Source: Candidatus Woesearchaeota archaeon
GTDB lineage: Archaea; Nanobdellota; Nanobdellia; Woesearchaeales; B29-G15
DNA length: 5,210 bases
Reading direction: 5' to 3'
NCBI GenBank assembly: GCA_003650585.1
Contig: QMQS01000070.1
Span: 1-5,210 of the forward strand
Shown here: in pieces, positions 1 to 4,938 of the stretch
Position numbering within the stretch: position 1 is the stretch's first letter
Layout: each line of letters begins with the position of its first letter
The notes under the pieces: model-generated
Database searches by the model: none
Told to the model about the DNA's origin: nothing
The model's input: only the letters and a program-made list of their open reading frames with translations
Program-made: the position numbers and the translations under genes

Positions 1-120
1 GCCAAAATCTCACAAATAAACCTCAAGATTGTTAAGTACGGTAAGGCAAAGCTAGAAGAGACTAAAGAGGAGAATAAAGGGGAGGAGCAGAAGGAAAAGA
101 ATGAAGGAAAGACCCAATAA
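1..120 (+). CDS. rps6e: Ribosomal protein eS6 (S6e), C-terminal end only, 5' truncated by window
   Basis: Frame 1 is open from the first base to a TAA at 118-120 and encodes the last 39 residues of a protein. The segment ISQINLKIVKYGKAKLEE matches the end of archaeal ribosomal protein S6e, where a QIN-L-VV-x-GxxPLEE pattern closes the conserved domain. S6e is a small-subunit ribosomal protein. After the family end there is an extra tail of about 20 residues, almost entirely Glu, Lys, Asn and Gln, which is longer than the usual archaeal C-terminus. The last 20 nt overlap the start of the aIF2gamma gene in another frame, so the two are probably translationally coupled. An S6e gene directly before aIF2gamma is a common archaeal arrangement and supports the call. 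Only the tail is visible, so the rest of the protein cannot be judged. Confidence 0.83.
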   Translation, partial: AKISQINLKIVKYGKAKLEETKEENKGEEQKEKNEGKTQ

Positions 121-1357
121 AGGTGTTAGCAAAACCCAACAGCCCGAGATAACCATAGGGCTATTTGGGCATGTTGACCATGGTAAGACAACCCTCACTG
201 AGAAGCTCAGTGGTAAGTGGACTGATACTCATTCTGAAGAACTCAAACGCGGGATTACTATAAGGTTGGGGTATGCGGACGCAGTGTTTAGAAAGTGCCC
301 AAAATGTAAGGGTGGTGAGGCGTACACTGTCTCTGAAGTGTGTCCAAAATGCTCCTCTAAAACAGAGGTGCTTAGAAAGGTATCTTTTGTGGATGCCCCT
401 GGGCACGAGAGTTTGATGGCAACAATGCTCTCTGGAGCCACAATCATTGATGGGGCGTTGTTGCTTGTTGCTGCCAATGAGAAATGTCCGCAACCACAAA
501 CAAGGGAGCACCTAATGGCACTCAAGATAATAGGTGTGAAGCAATTGGTGGTTGTGCAGAACAAAATCGATTTAGTATCTGAGGAAGCAGCACTAGAAAA
601 CTACAAACAAATCAAACGCTTTCTTGAGTTAACTGATTACAAGGATGCACCGGTCATACCTGTTTCAGCCCAGTATGGTGTGAACATCAGTTACCTTATT
701 GAAGCAATAGAGGAGCACATTAAGACACCCAAAAGGGACCCAAGCAAAGAGCCAATATTCCTTGTAGCAAGATCGTTTGATATAAACAAACCAGGCACAG
801 AGCCAGAGAAGATGGTGGGAGGGGTGCTTGGGGGAGCCCTAATCCAGGGTGAATTGAAGGTTGGCGAGACAATAGAGATTAGACCTGGGAGAAAGTTAGA
901 GAGGGAGGGTAAAGTGGTCTTTAAACCCTTGCAAACCAAGATAGTGAGTTTGAGGGCTGGGGGTGAGAATTTAACCACCCTACGACCAGGTGGTTCTGGG
1001 GGCATCCAAACCCTGCTCGACCCCAGCATAGTTGCCTCAGACAAACTCGCTGGTTCTGTGTGCGGTCATGTGGGTAAACTCCCGCCAGTGCACTATGAAC
1101 TGACACTCGAGACAAAGCTACTGAAGCGGGTGGTGGGTGCTAAGGATAAGCTCCTTGTGGAACCGATACGCCAAAGCGAGTGGTTGATGCTGAATGTGAA
1201 CACAGCAGCAACTGTGGGGCAGGTTATTGAGCTTGGCAAAGAGAAGATTAAATGCAAACTCAAACTGCCAGTGTGTGCCTCTCTTGGTTCAAGGGTAACC
1301 ATTTCAAGAATGATAGCCAATAGGTGGCGACTCATTGGCTACGGCATTATTCAATAG
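101..1357 (+). CDS. eif2g: Translation initiation factor aIF2 subunit gamma (GTPase)
   Basis: This is the GTP-binding core of the archaeal aIF2 heterotrimer, which carries initiator Met-tRNA to the small ribosomal subunit. All G-motifs are intact: P-loop GHVDHGKT (residues 23-30), switch I RGIT (50-53), DAPGHE (98-103), NKID (154-157) and VSA (188-190). A gamma-specific zinc knuckle, CPKC (66-69) plus CPKC (81-84), lies between switch I and G3. The beta-barrel domains II and III follow, with family signatures SFDINKPGT (about 225-233), GGVLGGALIQG (240-250), KRVVGAK (342-348) and a C-terminal RWRLIGYG (408-415). At 418 residues it is close to the usual archaeal length. The ATG at 101 is the only sensible start; it leaves a short polar N-terminus before the first beta strand. 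A purine-rich GGAGGAGC (81-88) lies upstream, rather far for a Shine-Dalgarno. The start overlaps the eS6 gene by 20 nt. Confidence 0.97.
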   Translation: MKERPNKGVSKTQQPEITIGLFGHVDHGKTTLTEKLSGKWTDTHSEELKRGITIRLGYADAVFRKCPKCKGGEAYTVSEVCPKCSSKTEVLRKVSFVDAPGHESLMATMLSGATIIDGALLLVAANEKCPQPQTREHLMALKIIGVKQLVVVQNKIDLVSEEAALENYKQIKRFLELTDYKDAPVIPVSAQYGVNISYLIEAIEEHIKTPKRDPSKEPIFLVARSFDINKPGTEPEKMVGGVLGGALIQGELKVGETIEIRPGRKLEREGKVVFKPLQTKIVSLRAGGENLTTLRPGGSGGIQTLLDPSIVASDKLAGSVCGHVGKLPPVHYELTLETKLLKRVVGAKDKLLVEPIRQSEWLMLNVNTAATVGQVIELGKEKIKCKLKLPVCASLGSRVTISRMIANRWRLIGYGIIQ

Positions 1358-2508
1358 TCTGGGAGCGTTCTCCATACACTAAGAAAGATTAGCACAACTG
1401 TCAAGGCAATACCCGCACCATAAACAAAGCTAAATTCTGGGGCCATATCCCACAACAATCCAGCTATTAACCCTGCTGGCAAGGCAGCAATGCTATTGAA
1501 CATGTGGTAGGTGCCGAGTGCAGTTCCCCTTGTGTCTGAATCTGCAAGGTCAGAGACATAGGCACGCTCTGTGGCGTTCACAAACGCATAATTAACACCA
1601 AAGAGCAAGAAGAGCAGGAAGAAGATACCCAAAGAGTGAGCATATATGAAGCCCAGGCACACCACACTAAACAGGGTGTAACCCACAAGCAGAACCTTCT
1701 TCCTGCCAATCCTATCCGAAAGCTTACCCACAGGGATGGCAAGGAGTGTGTAAGAGGTGTTGTACACCACATAGAGCAATATAGGGGCTGCTATCATCCA
1801 TCTGTTAGCAAAGTAACTCTGGCTCTTGAGCACAAAGAACATATAACTGAAGTTACCCAGAGCAAAGAGTGTGGCTATTAGAATGAAAAGTTTTAGAGGG
1901 GTGCTAAGCGTGCTTAGCTTTAAGTCTAGTTTTATATCATGATGCTTCTGAAAGGGCTGCTCTTTTACGAAGTGTAGGGGTAGGATGGCTGCGAATGCAA
2001 TACACCCTGCAATGAGAAATATTTTTGTAAAACTCAGTCCGAGAAACCAGTAAAGCAGGAATGCCAACAAAGCACCTATCACAGCCCCACCACTGTCCAT
2101 TGCCCTGTGTATACCAAACCCCTCACCACGGTTACTCAACTTGGTGGATGCCGCTATCAAAGCGTCCCTGGGTGCAGAGCGTAGACCCTTGCCAATCCTC
2201 TCAAGCATTCTCAGTACAAGCACCTGAGGCCAGCTCTTGGCAAAAGCCAAGAGAAACTTGCCCACAGAGGCCACAAGATACCCAAGATACACAAAGGGCT
2301 TTCTCTTACCGAGTTTGTCTGAGAAGTAGCCAGAGAGAATCTTGAGTATGCTGGCTACGCTGTCCCCTAAGCCACTTATGAGCCCTATTGCCAAGCCACC
2401 GCCGCCTATCTGTTTCACATATAGAGGCAACAATGGCAAAATAATCTTGCTTGAGATATCATTGATTAAACTCACCAAACCGAGCAAGATGATGTTGCGC
2501 TTTGGCAT
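1351..2508 (-). CDS. Major facilitator superfamily (MFS) transporter, 12 TM, substrate unknown
   Basis: This is an integral membrane secondary transporter of 385 residues, a normal MFS length, with about 12 hydrophobic segments. MFS motif A appears twice, once per six-helix half: GYFSDKLGKRKP (residues 60-71) and GKLSDRIGRKK (261-271). The stretch ERIGKGLRSAPRDALIA (103-119) and the N-terminal LGLVSLINDISSKIILPLLP are typical of a broad prokaryotic MFS subgroup without an agreed substrate. A polar central loop (about 182-203) separates the two halves. An upstream in-frame ATG at 2523 would add five residues (MFGER). I prefer the ATG at 2508 because the protein then begins as its relatives do, directly before the first helix, and because the TATA box predicts a transcript starting at about 2509. 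The stop overlaps the convergent aIF2gamma stop by 7 nt. Substrate and direction cannot be inferred; drug or sugar-derivative export would be guesses. Confidence 0.93.
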   Translation of the reverse strand: MPKRNIILLGLVSLINDISSKIILPLLPLYVKQIGGGGLAIGLISGLGDSVASILKILSGYFSDKLGKRKPFVYLGYLVASVGKFLLAFAKSWPQVLVLRMLERIGKGLRSAPRDALIAASTKLSNRGEGFGIHRAMDSGGAVIGALLAFLLYWFLGLSFTKIFLIAGCIAFAAILPLHFVKEQPFQKHHDIKLDLKLSTLSTPLKLFILIATLFALGNFSYMFFVLKSQSYFANRWMIAAPILLYVVYNTSYTLLAIPVGKLSDRIGRKKVLLVGYTLFSVVCLGFIYAHSLGIFFLLFLLFGVNYAFVNATERAYVSDLADSDTRGTALGTYHMFNSIAALPAGLIAGLLWDMAPEFSFVYGAGIALTVVLIFLSVWRTLPDY

Positions 2509-2531
2509 CCTCTCCCCGAACATGCAACTAT

Positions 2532-2539
2532 ATTATAAA
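2532..2539 (-). promoter_or_regulatory. TATA box for the MFS transporter
   Basis: Read on the - strand the sequence is AAAAATTTATAATATAG, with TTTATAAT at 2539-2532. Its centre is 27.5 nt before the ATG at 2508, the expected distance from an archaeal TATA box to a start site at the first codon. This implies a leaderless mRNA and places the upstream ATG at 2523 outside the transcript. The purine-rich AGAAAAA just upstream could be a weak BRE. Confidence 0.6.
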
Positions 2540-2575
2540 TTTTTCTAAACGGCAAAACACTATTTTAAGAGAATA

Positions 2576-2583
2576 TTTAAATA
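2576..2583 (+). promoter_or_regulatory. TATA box for the 64-residue gene
   Basis: TTTAAATA, a consensus-like archaeal TATA box, lies within the 12-bp perfect palindrome ATATTTAAATAT (2573-2584). The box centre is 27.5 nt before the ATG at 2607, so the transcript should start at or next to that ATG. The 11-mer ATATTTAAATA also occurs on the - strand in front of the DUF655 gene (4239-4229). The box lies 36 bp from the divergent MFS TATA box, so both promoters could respond to one regulator bound between them. Confidence 0.68.
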
Positions 2584-2606
2584 TCAGTAAAGCCAAGAAA
2601 GGGTAT

Positions 2607-2801
2607 ATGGATGAGCAGAATTACGAGGATTTCACCAAAGAGGAACTCATTACAATTATTAAGGACTATGAGAAGAGATTCCAAGCAATAAGGGGTTTGC
2701 TATATTATGAATACGGGTATGTTTCAAGCGACGACCTGCTCGGATTTATTGACAGATTGATACCAAAGGGGATAAAAGCGAGAAAGCTGGGAGAAGAATA
2801 A
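2607..2801 (+). CDS. Small hypothetical protein, 64 aa
   Basis: I do not recognise this protein. The predicted product is soluble and net acidic, with no signal peptide or membrane segment. Residues about 9-28 (FTKEELITIIKDYEKRFQAI) look like an amphipathic, possibly coiled-coil helix. An aromatic stretch, LLYYEYGY, follows (about 31-38), then a second helix opened by SSDDLLGFIDRLIP and a basic end, KGIKARK. The frame stays open further upstream, but a start at 2607 is supported by a strong TATA box 27.5 nt before it, which fits a leaderless transcript; an upstream start would lie outside that transcript. No Shine-Dalgarno is visible. It is divergent from the MFS gene and ends 15 nt from the convergent zinc-ribbon gene. 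The promoter fit and protein-like composition argue for a real gene, but the function is unknown; a small regulatory or adaptor protein is only one possibility. Confidence 0.72.
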   Translation: MDEQNYEDFTKEELITIIKDYEKRFQAIRGLLYYEYGYVSSDDLLGFIDRLIPKGIKARKLGEE

Positions 2802-2816
2802 CTTAAGCCCTTAGAC

Positions 2817-2936
2817 TTATTCTATGACAAGCCCACAGTGCTTGCAATACTGTTCTCCGTTTCTCCAGGCGAGGTCTGTAGAGCCACAATCCGGACACAC
2901 AACCAACCTCTCCTTGTTCTTCTGACCACCCTCCAT
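2817..2936 (-). CDS. TFIIB-type zinc-ribbon microprotein, 39 aa
   Basis: A 39-codon frame runs from ATG (2936-2934) to TAA (2819-2817). After a polar N-terminus (MEGGQKNKER) it holds a complete zinc ribbon: CPDC at residues 14-17 and CKHC at 31-34, separated by 13 residues including GSTDLAW. It ends GLVIE. The CPxCGS...CxxCGLVIE layout is that of the N-terminal zinc ribbon of TFB/TFIIB and related archaeal proteins, so it should bind one zinc ion and may bind RNA polymerase, nucleic acid or a ribosomal factor. No other domain fits in this length. An in-frame ATG at 2957 would add seven residues, but the TATA box about 25 nt before 2936 favours the shorter form. The gene lies downstream of rsmI with its own promoter. 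Fold confidence is high; the specific role is unknown. Confidence 0.85.
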   Translation of the reverse strand: MEGGQKNKERLVVCPDCGSTDLAWRNGEQYCKHCGLVIE

Positions 2937-2957
2937 ACTACCGTAAAAAATACGCAT

Positions 2958-2967
2958 AATATAAAAA
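2958..2967 (-). promoter_or_regulatory. TATA box for the zinc-ribbon gene
   Basis: The - strand reads CCTTTTTATATTATG, with TTTTTATATT at 2967-2958, starting two bases after the rsmI stop codon. The box centre is about 26 nt before the ATG at 2936, consistent with a leaderless transcript. The T-run at 2967-2963 could also help terminate rsmI transcription, so one short sequence may serve both purposes. Confidence 0.55.
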
Positions 2968-2969
2968 GG

Positions 2970-3638
2970 TTACGGATGTTTGGGTGAGAGCACTAGGGTG
3001 TATTCCCCCCTTGGCTTCACCTTGCTCAGTTTCTCTGCCACCTCTGCAACTGTGCCACGCACGACTTCTTCGTGCAATTTGGTTAGCTCCCTGCAAACCG
3101 CCAGCCACCACTCTGGGTAAAGCAAACGCAAGCTCTCAAGAGTTTGGGCTAAACGGTGGGGTGACTCAAAGAAAACCACGGTGGTTTGCTGGTTTTTTAG
3201 CTCTTCCAGCAGCTTATGCTTCTTACCCTTCTTCTTTGGCAAGAACCCAATGAATGTAAAGCTATCAGTAGGCAAACCTGAGGCAACGAGTGCTGCTGTA
3301 ACTGCACAAGCCCCTGGCACAGGCACCACCTCAAACCCGTGTTTAATGCACTCTCTAATGAGGTAGTAACCAGGGTCTGAGATTGCAGGTGTGCCACTCT
3401 CTGATACCAGGGCAACATCACAACCTGCCTCCAGTTTGTTTAGAATTTGCTTGGTCCTGGTGCGTTTGTTGTAGTCATTGTAACTCAGCAACCTCGCTTT
3501 TATTTCGTATCTCTTGAGAAGCTTTTGCGTGGTGCGAGTGTCCTCGCTAACAACCAAATCAACACTAGCAAGTATATCTAAAGCCCTAAGAGTAATATCC
3601 TTAAGATTTCCGATAGGGGTGGAAACAACATAGAGCAT
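2970..3638 (-). CDS. rsmI: 16S rRNA (cytidine-1402 2'-O)-methyltransferase, RsmI family
   Basis: In bacteria RsmI uses S-adenosylmethionine to methylate the 2'-OH of C1402 in the 16S rRNA decoding centre. The tetrapyrrole-methylase fold motifs are present in order: STPIGNL (residues 6-12), EDTR (32-35), VSESGTPAISDPG (78-90), PGACAV (108-113), GFLP (131-134), ESPHR (158-162), ELTKLHEE (184-191) and GEYTLVL (211-217). At 222 residues it lacks the C-terminal extension that takes many bacterial RsmI proteins to about 280; it ends right after the catalytic domain. I chose the ATG at 3638 because the conserved LYVVSTPIGNL begins directly after it and GGTGAG lies just upstream. TTG (3647) and GTG (3644) are in-frame alternatives adding three and two residues. 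It starts 12 nt after the DUF655 stop and is probably co-transcribed with it. The family is mainly bacterial, so horizontal origin is possible; the target nucleotide in this organism is inferred. Confidence 0.93.
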   Translation of the reverse strand: MLYVVSTPIGNLKDITLRALDILASVDLVVSEDTRTTQKLLKRYEIKARLLSYNDYNKRTRTKQILNKLEAGCDVALVSESGTPAISDPGYYLIRECIKHGFEVVPVPGACAVTAALVASGLPTDSFTFIGFLPKKKGKKHKLLEELKNQQTTVVFFESPHRLAQTLESLRLLYPEWWLAVCRELTKLHEEVVRGTVAEVAEKLSKVKPRGEYTLVLSPKHP

Positions 3639-3650
3639 TCTCACCAAGGC

Positions 3651-4205
3651 CTATTGCCCCACAAATATGTAGTGCTTCTCTTTGCCCTTCATCTCCTCAA
3701 GAATCCTCTTGATTATTGCCTTCTTGGGGTCAGGCATAAGGGGTATTCTCTTCTTGAGGTCGGCAAAGCTCTTGAAGGGCTCAACCCTACGCTCCTCAAG
3801 AATCTCCCACATCCTCTTCTTGCCTAGACCAGGTATTAGTTCTAAGGAATGCATCCTAGTAGAGAGTGGCTGGGCTGTGTTGAAAAACTCTACAAACCTC
3901 TTCTCATTCTTGTCAACAATCTCTGAAATGGATATCTCCAGCTCCTTCTTTGCCGTCTCAGTGAGTTTATCAATAGTGAGCTTGCCGTTTATGTGGTGTA
4001 TCTTGTCACGCTTTTCATCGCCTATATACACTCTCTCCTGGGGCTGGAGCACGAGCCCACGCTTTGGCACCAACTCAAGCAAGATAAAATGCTTCTCACC
4101 TATGGCTTGAACTATGGCGGTCTTCTTATGACTAGGTCGCTTGTCAAATGGATAGCCGTTTGGCAAGAAATCCAAGACTATAGCATACTCTTCTTTGACC
4201 ACCAT
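3651..4205 (-). CDS. DUF655 family protein with helix-hairpin-helix
   Basis: This 184-residue protein belongs to the archaeal DUF655 family, whose exact function is not established. The N-terminal half (about 5-70) is beta-rich with an OB-fold-like character, including EYAIVLDFLPNGYP (6-19), a variant of the family's opening, and a conserved basic/aromatic region up to RVYIGDEKRDKIHHI (58-72). A helical linker follows. The C-terminal half holds a helix-hairpin-helix, LELIPGLGKKRMWEILEERR (121-140), and then FKSFADLKKRI (144-154). HhH motifs bind nucleic-acid backbone non-specifically, so an RNA- or DNA-binding role is a reasonable inference. It sits after rpoF and before rsmI, consistent with transcription or rRNA processing. 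It begins 37 nt after the rpoF stop and has its own TATA box in that gap, so it need not rely on read-through. The ATG at 4205 fits a leaderless start; no better Met lies nearby. Confidence 0.93.
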   Translation of the reverse strand: MVVKEEYAIVLDFLPNGYPFDKRPSHKKTAIVQAIGEKHFILLELVPKRGLVLQPQERVYIGDEKRDKIHHINGKLTIDKLTETAKKELEISISEIVDKNEKRFVEFFNTAQPLSTRMHSLELIPGLGKKRMWEILEERRVEPFKSFADLKKRIPLMPDPKKAIIKRILEEMKGKEKHYIFVGQ

Positions 4206-4228
4206 AGAAGTAGTGTTGGAGTAACTTG

Positions 4229-4236
4229 TATTTAAA
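4229..4236 (-). promoter_or_regulatory. TATA box for the DUF655-rsmI unit
   Basis: The - strand reads ATATTTAAATAC with TTTAAATA at 4236-4229, located between the rpoF stop and the DUF655 ATG. Its centre is 27.5 nt before the ATG at 4205, the same spacing as for the 64-residue gene, whose box shares the 11-mer ATATTTAAATA. This predicts a leaderless transcript for DUF655 and rsmI that is independent of eL21-rpoF. Confidence 0.66.
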
Positions 4237-4243
4237 TATTGTG

Positions 4244-4585
4244 TTAATCCTTTTTGAACTTCTTTAGGGTCTCAGCAATCTGTGCGCAATTGGTCTTTGT
4301 GATTGTAATGGGGTAGCCATCAAGCACCACTGCAACATCCTCAGCAGTTGTGGGCATGATATCTATTAGTTTGTGGATGTGCAAGTCTTTTAGTCTTGGT
4401 ATGCTAAGTTTCTCTAGTTCCTCCTTGAGTTGCTTTGCCTCACTGGGCTTGAGCTTCACATAGTAGTTGAGGTATTCCTCAATCTTACCCACCCTAAAGT
4501 TTACCTCCTTGTCTCTCTTCTTGATTTTGGCTATCTCTGAATGCAATTCAACCATATTGATTGGATTTTGCTCTATTATTTCCAT
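4244..4585 (-). CDS. rpoF: DNA-directed RNA polymerase subunit F (Rpo4/RpoF)
   Basis: This is the archaeal homologue of eukaryotic Rpb4. It pairs with Rpo7 to form the polymerase stalk, which helps promoter opening and binds nascent RNA. The product is 113 residues, normal for the family. The N-terminal part (1-25) carries the strand and helix that pack on Rpo7. The middle (about 26-65) holds charged helices including VGKIEEYLNYYVKL and EAKQLKEELEKL. The C-terminal HRDC-like helical bundle contains HKLIDIMPTTAEDVAVVLDG (71-90), with the family's typical I-D-x-x-P-x-x-x-x-D-V pattern, and ends AQIAETLKKFKKD. The frame is open further upstream, but that stretch overlaps the eL21 gene and does not resemble RpoF. 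The ATG at 4585 lies 2 nt after the eL21 stop and follows a GAGGGTG Shine-Dalgarno-like sequence, which indicates translational coupling. Confidence 0.95.
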   Translation of the reverse strand: MEIIEQNPINMVELHSEIAKIKKRDKEVNFRVGKIEEYLNYYVKLKPSEAKQLKEELEKLSIPRLKDLHIHKLIDIMPTTAEDVAVVLDGYPITITKTNCAQIAETLKKFKKD

Positions 4586-4587
4586 TT

Positions 4588-4878
4588 TCACACCCTCTTC
4601 AAATGCGCGGGGTGAACAATAATCTGCTTGTACTTGGATGCATCCTTTATTCTGACCAGGTAGCAATCACCCTGCATGCCTATGACCTCACCAGACTTGG
4701 AATGAAACCTAGGGTGATAAAGCCCCTCATGCACACTTGGGTCTGCTTTGAGCACCACCTTGTCGCCCACCTTAAAAGTCTGGAGGTATCTAGTGAGGTT
4801 TAATCTGCCCCTCTCCCTTAATGGCTTTCTAAATTTTTTCCTCGTTTTTCTCCGTGCTGAACCTATTCGCTTAACCAT
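4588..4878 (-). CDS. rpl21e: Large-subunit ribosomal protein eL21 (L21e)
   Basis: This 96-residue protein is an archaeal/eukaryotic-type component of the large ribosomal subunit. The N-terminus is strongly basic with the family pattern ARRKTRKKFRKPLRERG (8-24). An SH3-like barrel follows, with FKVGDKV (35-41), the signature DPSVHEGLYHPRFHSKSGEV (46-65), and VIGMQGDCYLVRI (65-77), closing with IIVHPAHLKRV (86-96). Length and motifs are normal for the family. The ATG at 4878 gives the expected MVKR start. A TATA-like box about 28 nt upstream suggests a leaderless or nearly leaderless transcript. It forms a tight pair with rpoF, whose ATG lies 2 nt after this stop. Confidence 0.97.
   Translation of the reverse strand: MVKRIGSARRKTRKKFRKPLRERGRLNLTRYLQTFKVGDKVVLKADPSVHEGLYHPRFHSKSGEVIGMQGDCYLVRIKDASKYKQIIVHPAHLKRV
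4591..4597 (-). promoter_or_regulatory. Ribosome binding site for rpoF, inside the eL21 coding sequence
   Basis: The - strand reads GAGGGTGTGAAAATG. GAGGGTG (4597-4591) is complementary to the archaeal anti-Shine-Dalgarno core apart from one extra G and lies 5 nt before the rpoF ATG. It sits in the last codons of eL21, which fixes the rpoF start at 4585 rather than at the upstream in-frame ATG (4666). Confidence 0.55.
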
Positions 4879-4902
4879 CTCGCTTATGAAGAAATAAACC
4901 CC

Positions 4903-4912
4903 ATTTTAAAAA
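4903..4912 (-). promoter_or_regulatory. TATA box for the eL21-rpoF operon
   Basis: The - strand reads CCTTTTTAAAATGGG, with TTTTTAAAAT at 4912-4903. Its centre is about 28-29 nt before the eL21 ATG, so the start site should be within a base or two of the start codon. It lies in the 60-nt gap behind the preceding gene. A second AT-rich stretch, GGTTTATTTC (4900-4891), is too close to the ATG to be a TATA box for a transcript containing it. Confidence 0.55.
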
Positions 4913-4933
4913 GGTTTTGTTTGGTAAGCTACT

Positions 4934-4938
4934 AAAAA
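4934..4938 (-). terminator. Possible T-tract terminator after the right-edge gene
   Basis: Directly after the TAA at 4941-4939 the - strand reads TTTTT (4938-4934). Archaeal termination often uses short T-runs without a hairpin, and this one precedes an independent promoter for eL21. Five T residues is a minimal signal in AT-rich DNA, so the call is weak. Confidence 0.22.

Noticed and set aside
161..1335. Several open frames on the - strand opposite aIF2gamma (60-117 codons)
   Set aside because: All are antisense to an unmistakable aIF2gamma coding sequence, overlap each other in different frames and have no recognisable motifs.
1636..2548. Open frames of 68-94 codons on the + strand opposite the MFS gene
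   Set aside because: They are antisense to a clear 12-TM transporter; the translations are His/Gln/Pro/Ser-rich without domain character and have no TATA box or ribosome site.
2502..2606. N-terminal extension of the 64-aa gene by 35 codons
   Set aside because: The extension crosses the divergent promoter region and the MFS start, and the TATA box at 2576-2583 would lie inside it. Its translation is unlike the rest of the protein.
2802..2816. Short inverted repeat TAAG-CC-CTTA between the convergent 64-aa and zinc-ribbon genes as a terminator
   Set aside because: A 4-bp stem with a 2-nt loop and no adjacent T-run cannot be distinguished from chance.
2937..2957. Seven-residue N-terminal extension of the zinc-ribbon protein (ATG at 2957)
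   Set aside because: It is in frame, but the TATA box at 2958-2967 is immediately adjacent, so a transcript from it would start after this ATG.
3682..4110. 142-codon open frame on the + strand opposite the DUF655 gene
   Set aside because: It lies wholly antisense to a well-supported conserved gene, has a low-complexity Ser/Leu/Ile-rich translation, no domain and no promoter; it mirrors the reverse strand's codon use.
4586..4666. 27-codon N-terminal extension of rpoF from the ATG at 4666
   Set aside because: It runs inside the eL21 coding sequence, does not resemble RpoF N-termini, and a Shine-Dalgarno-like site fits the ATG at 4585.
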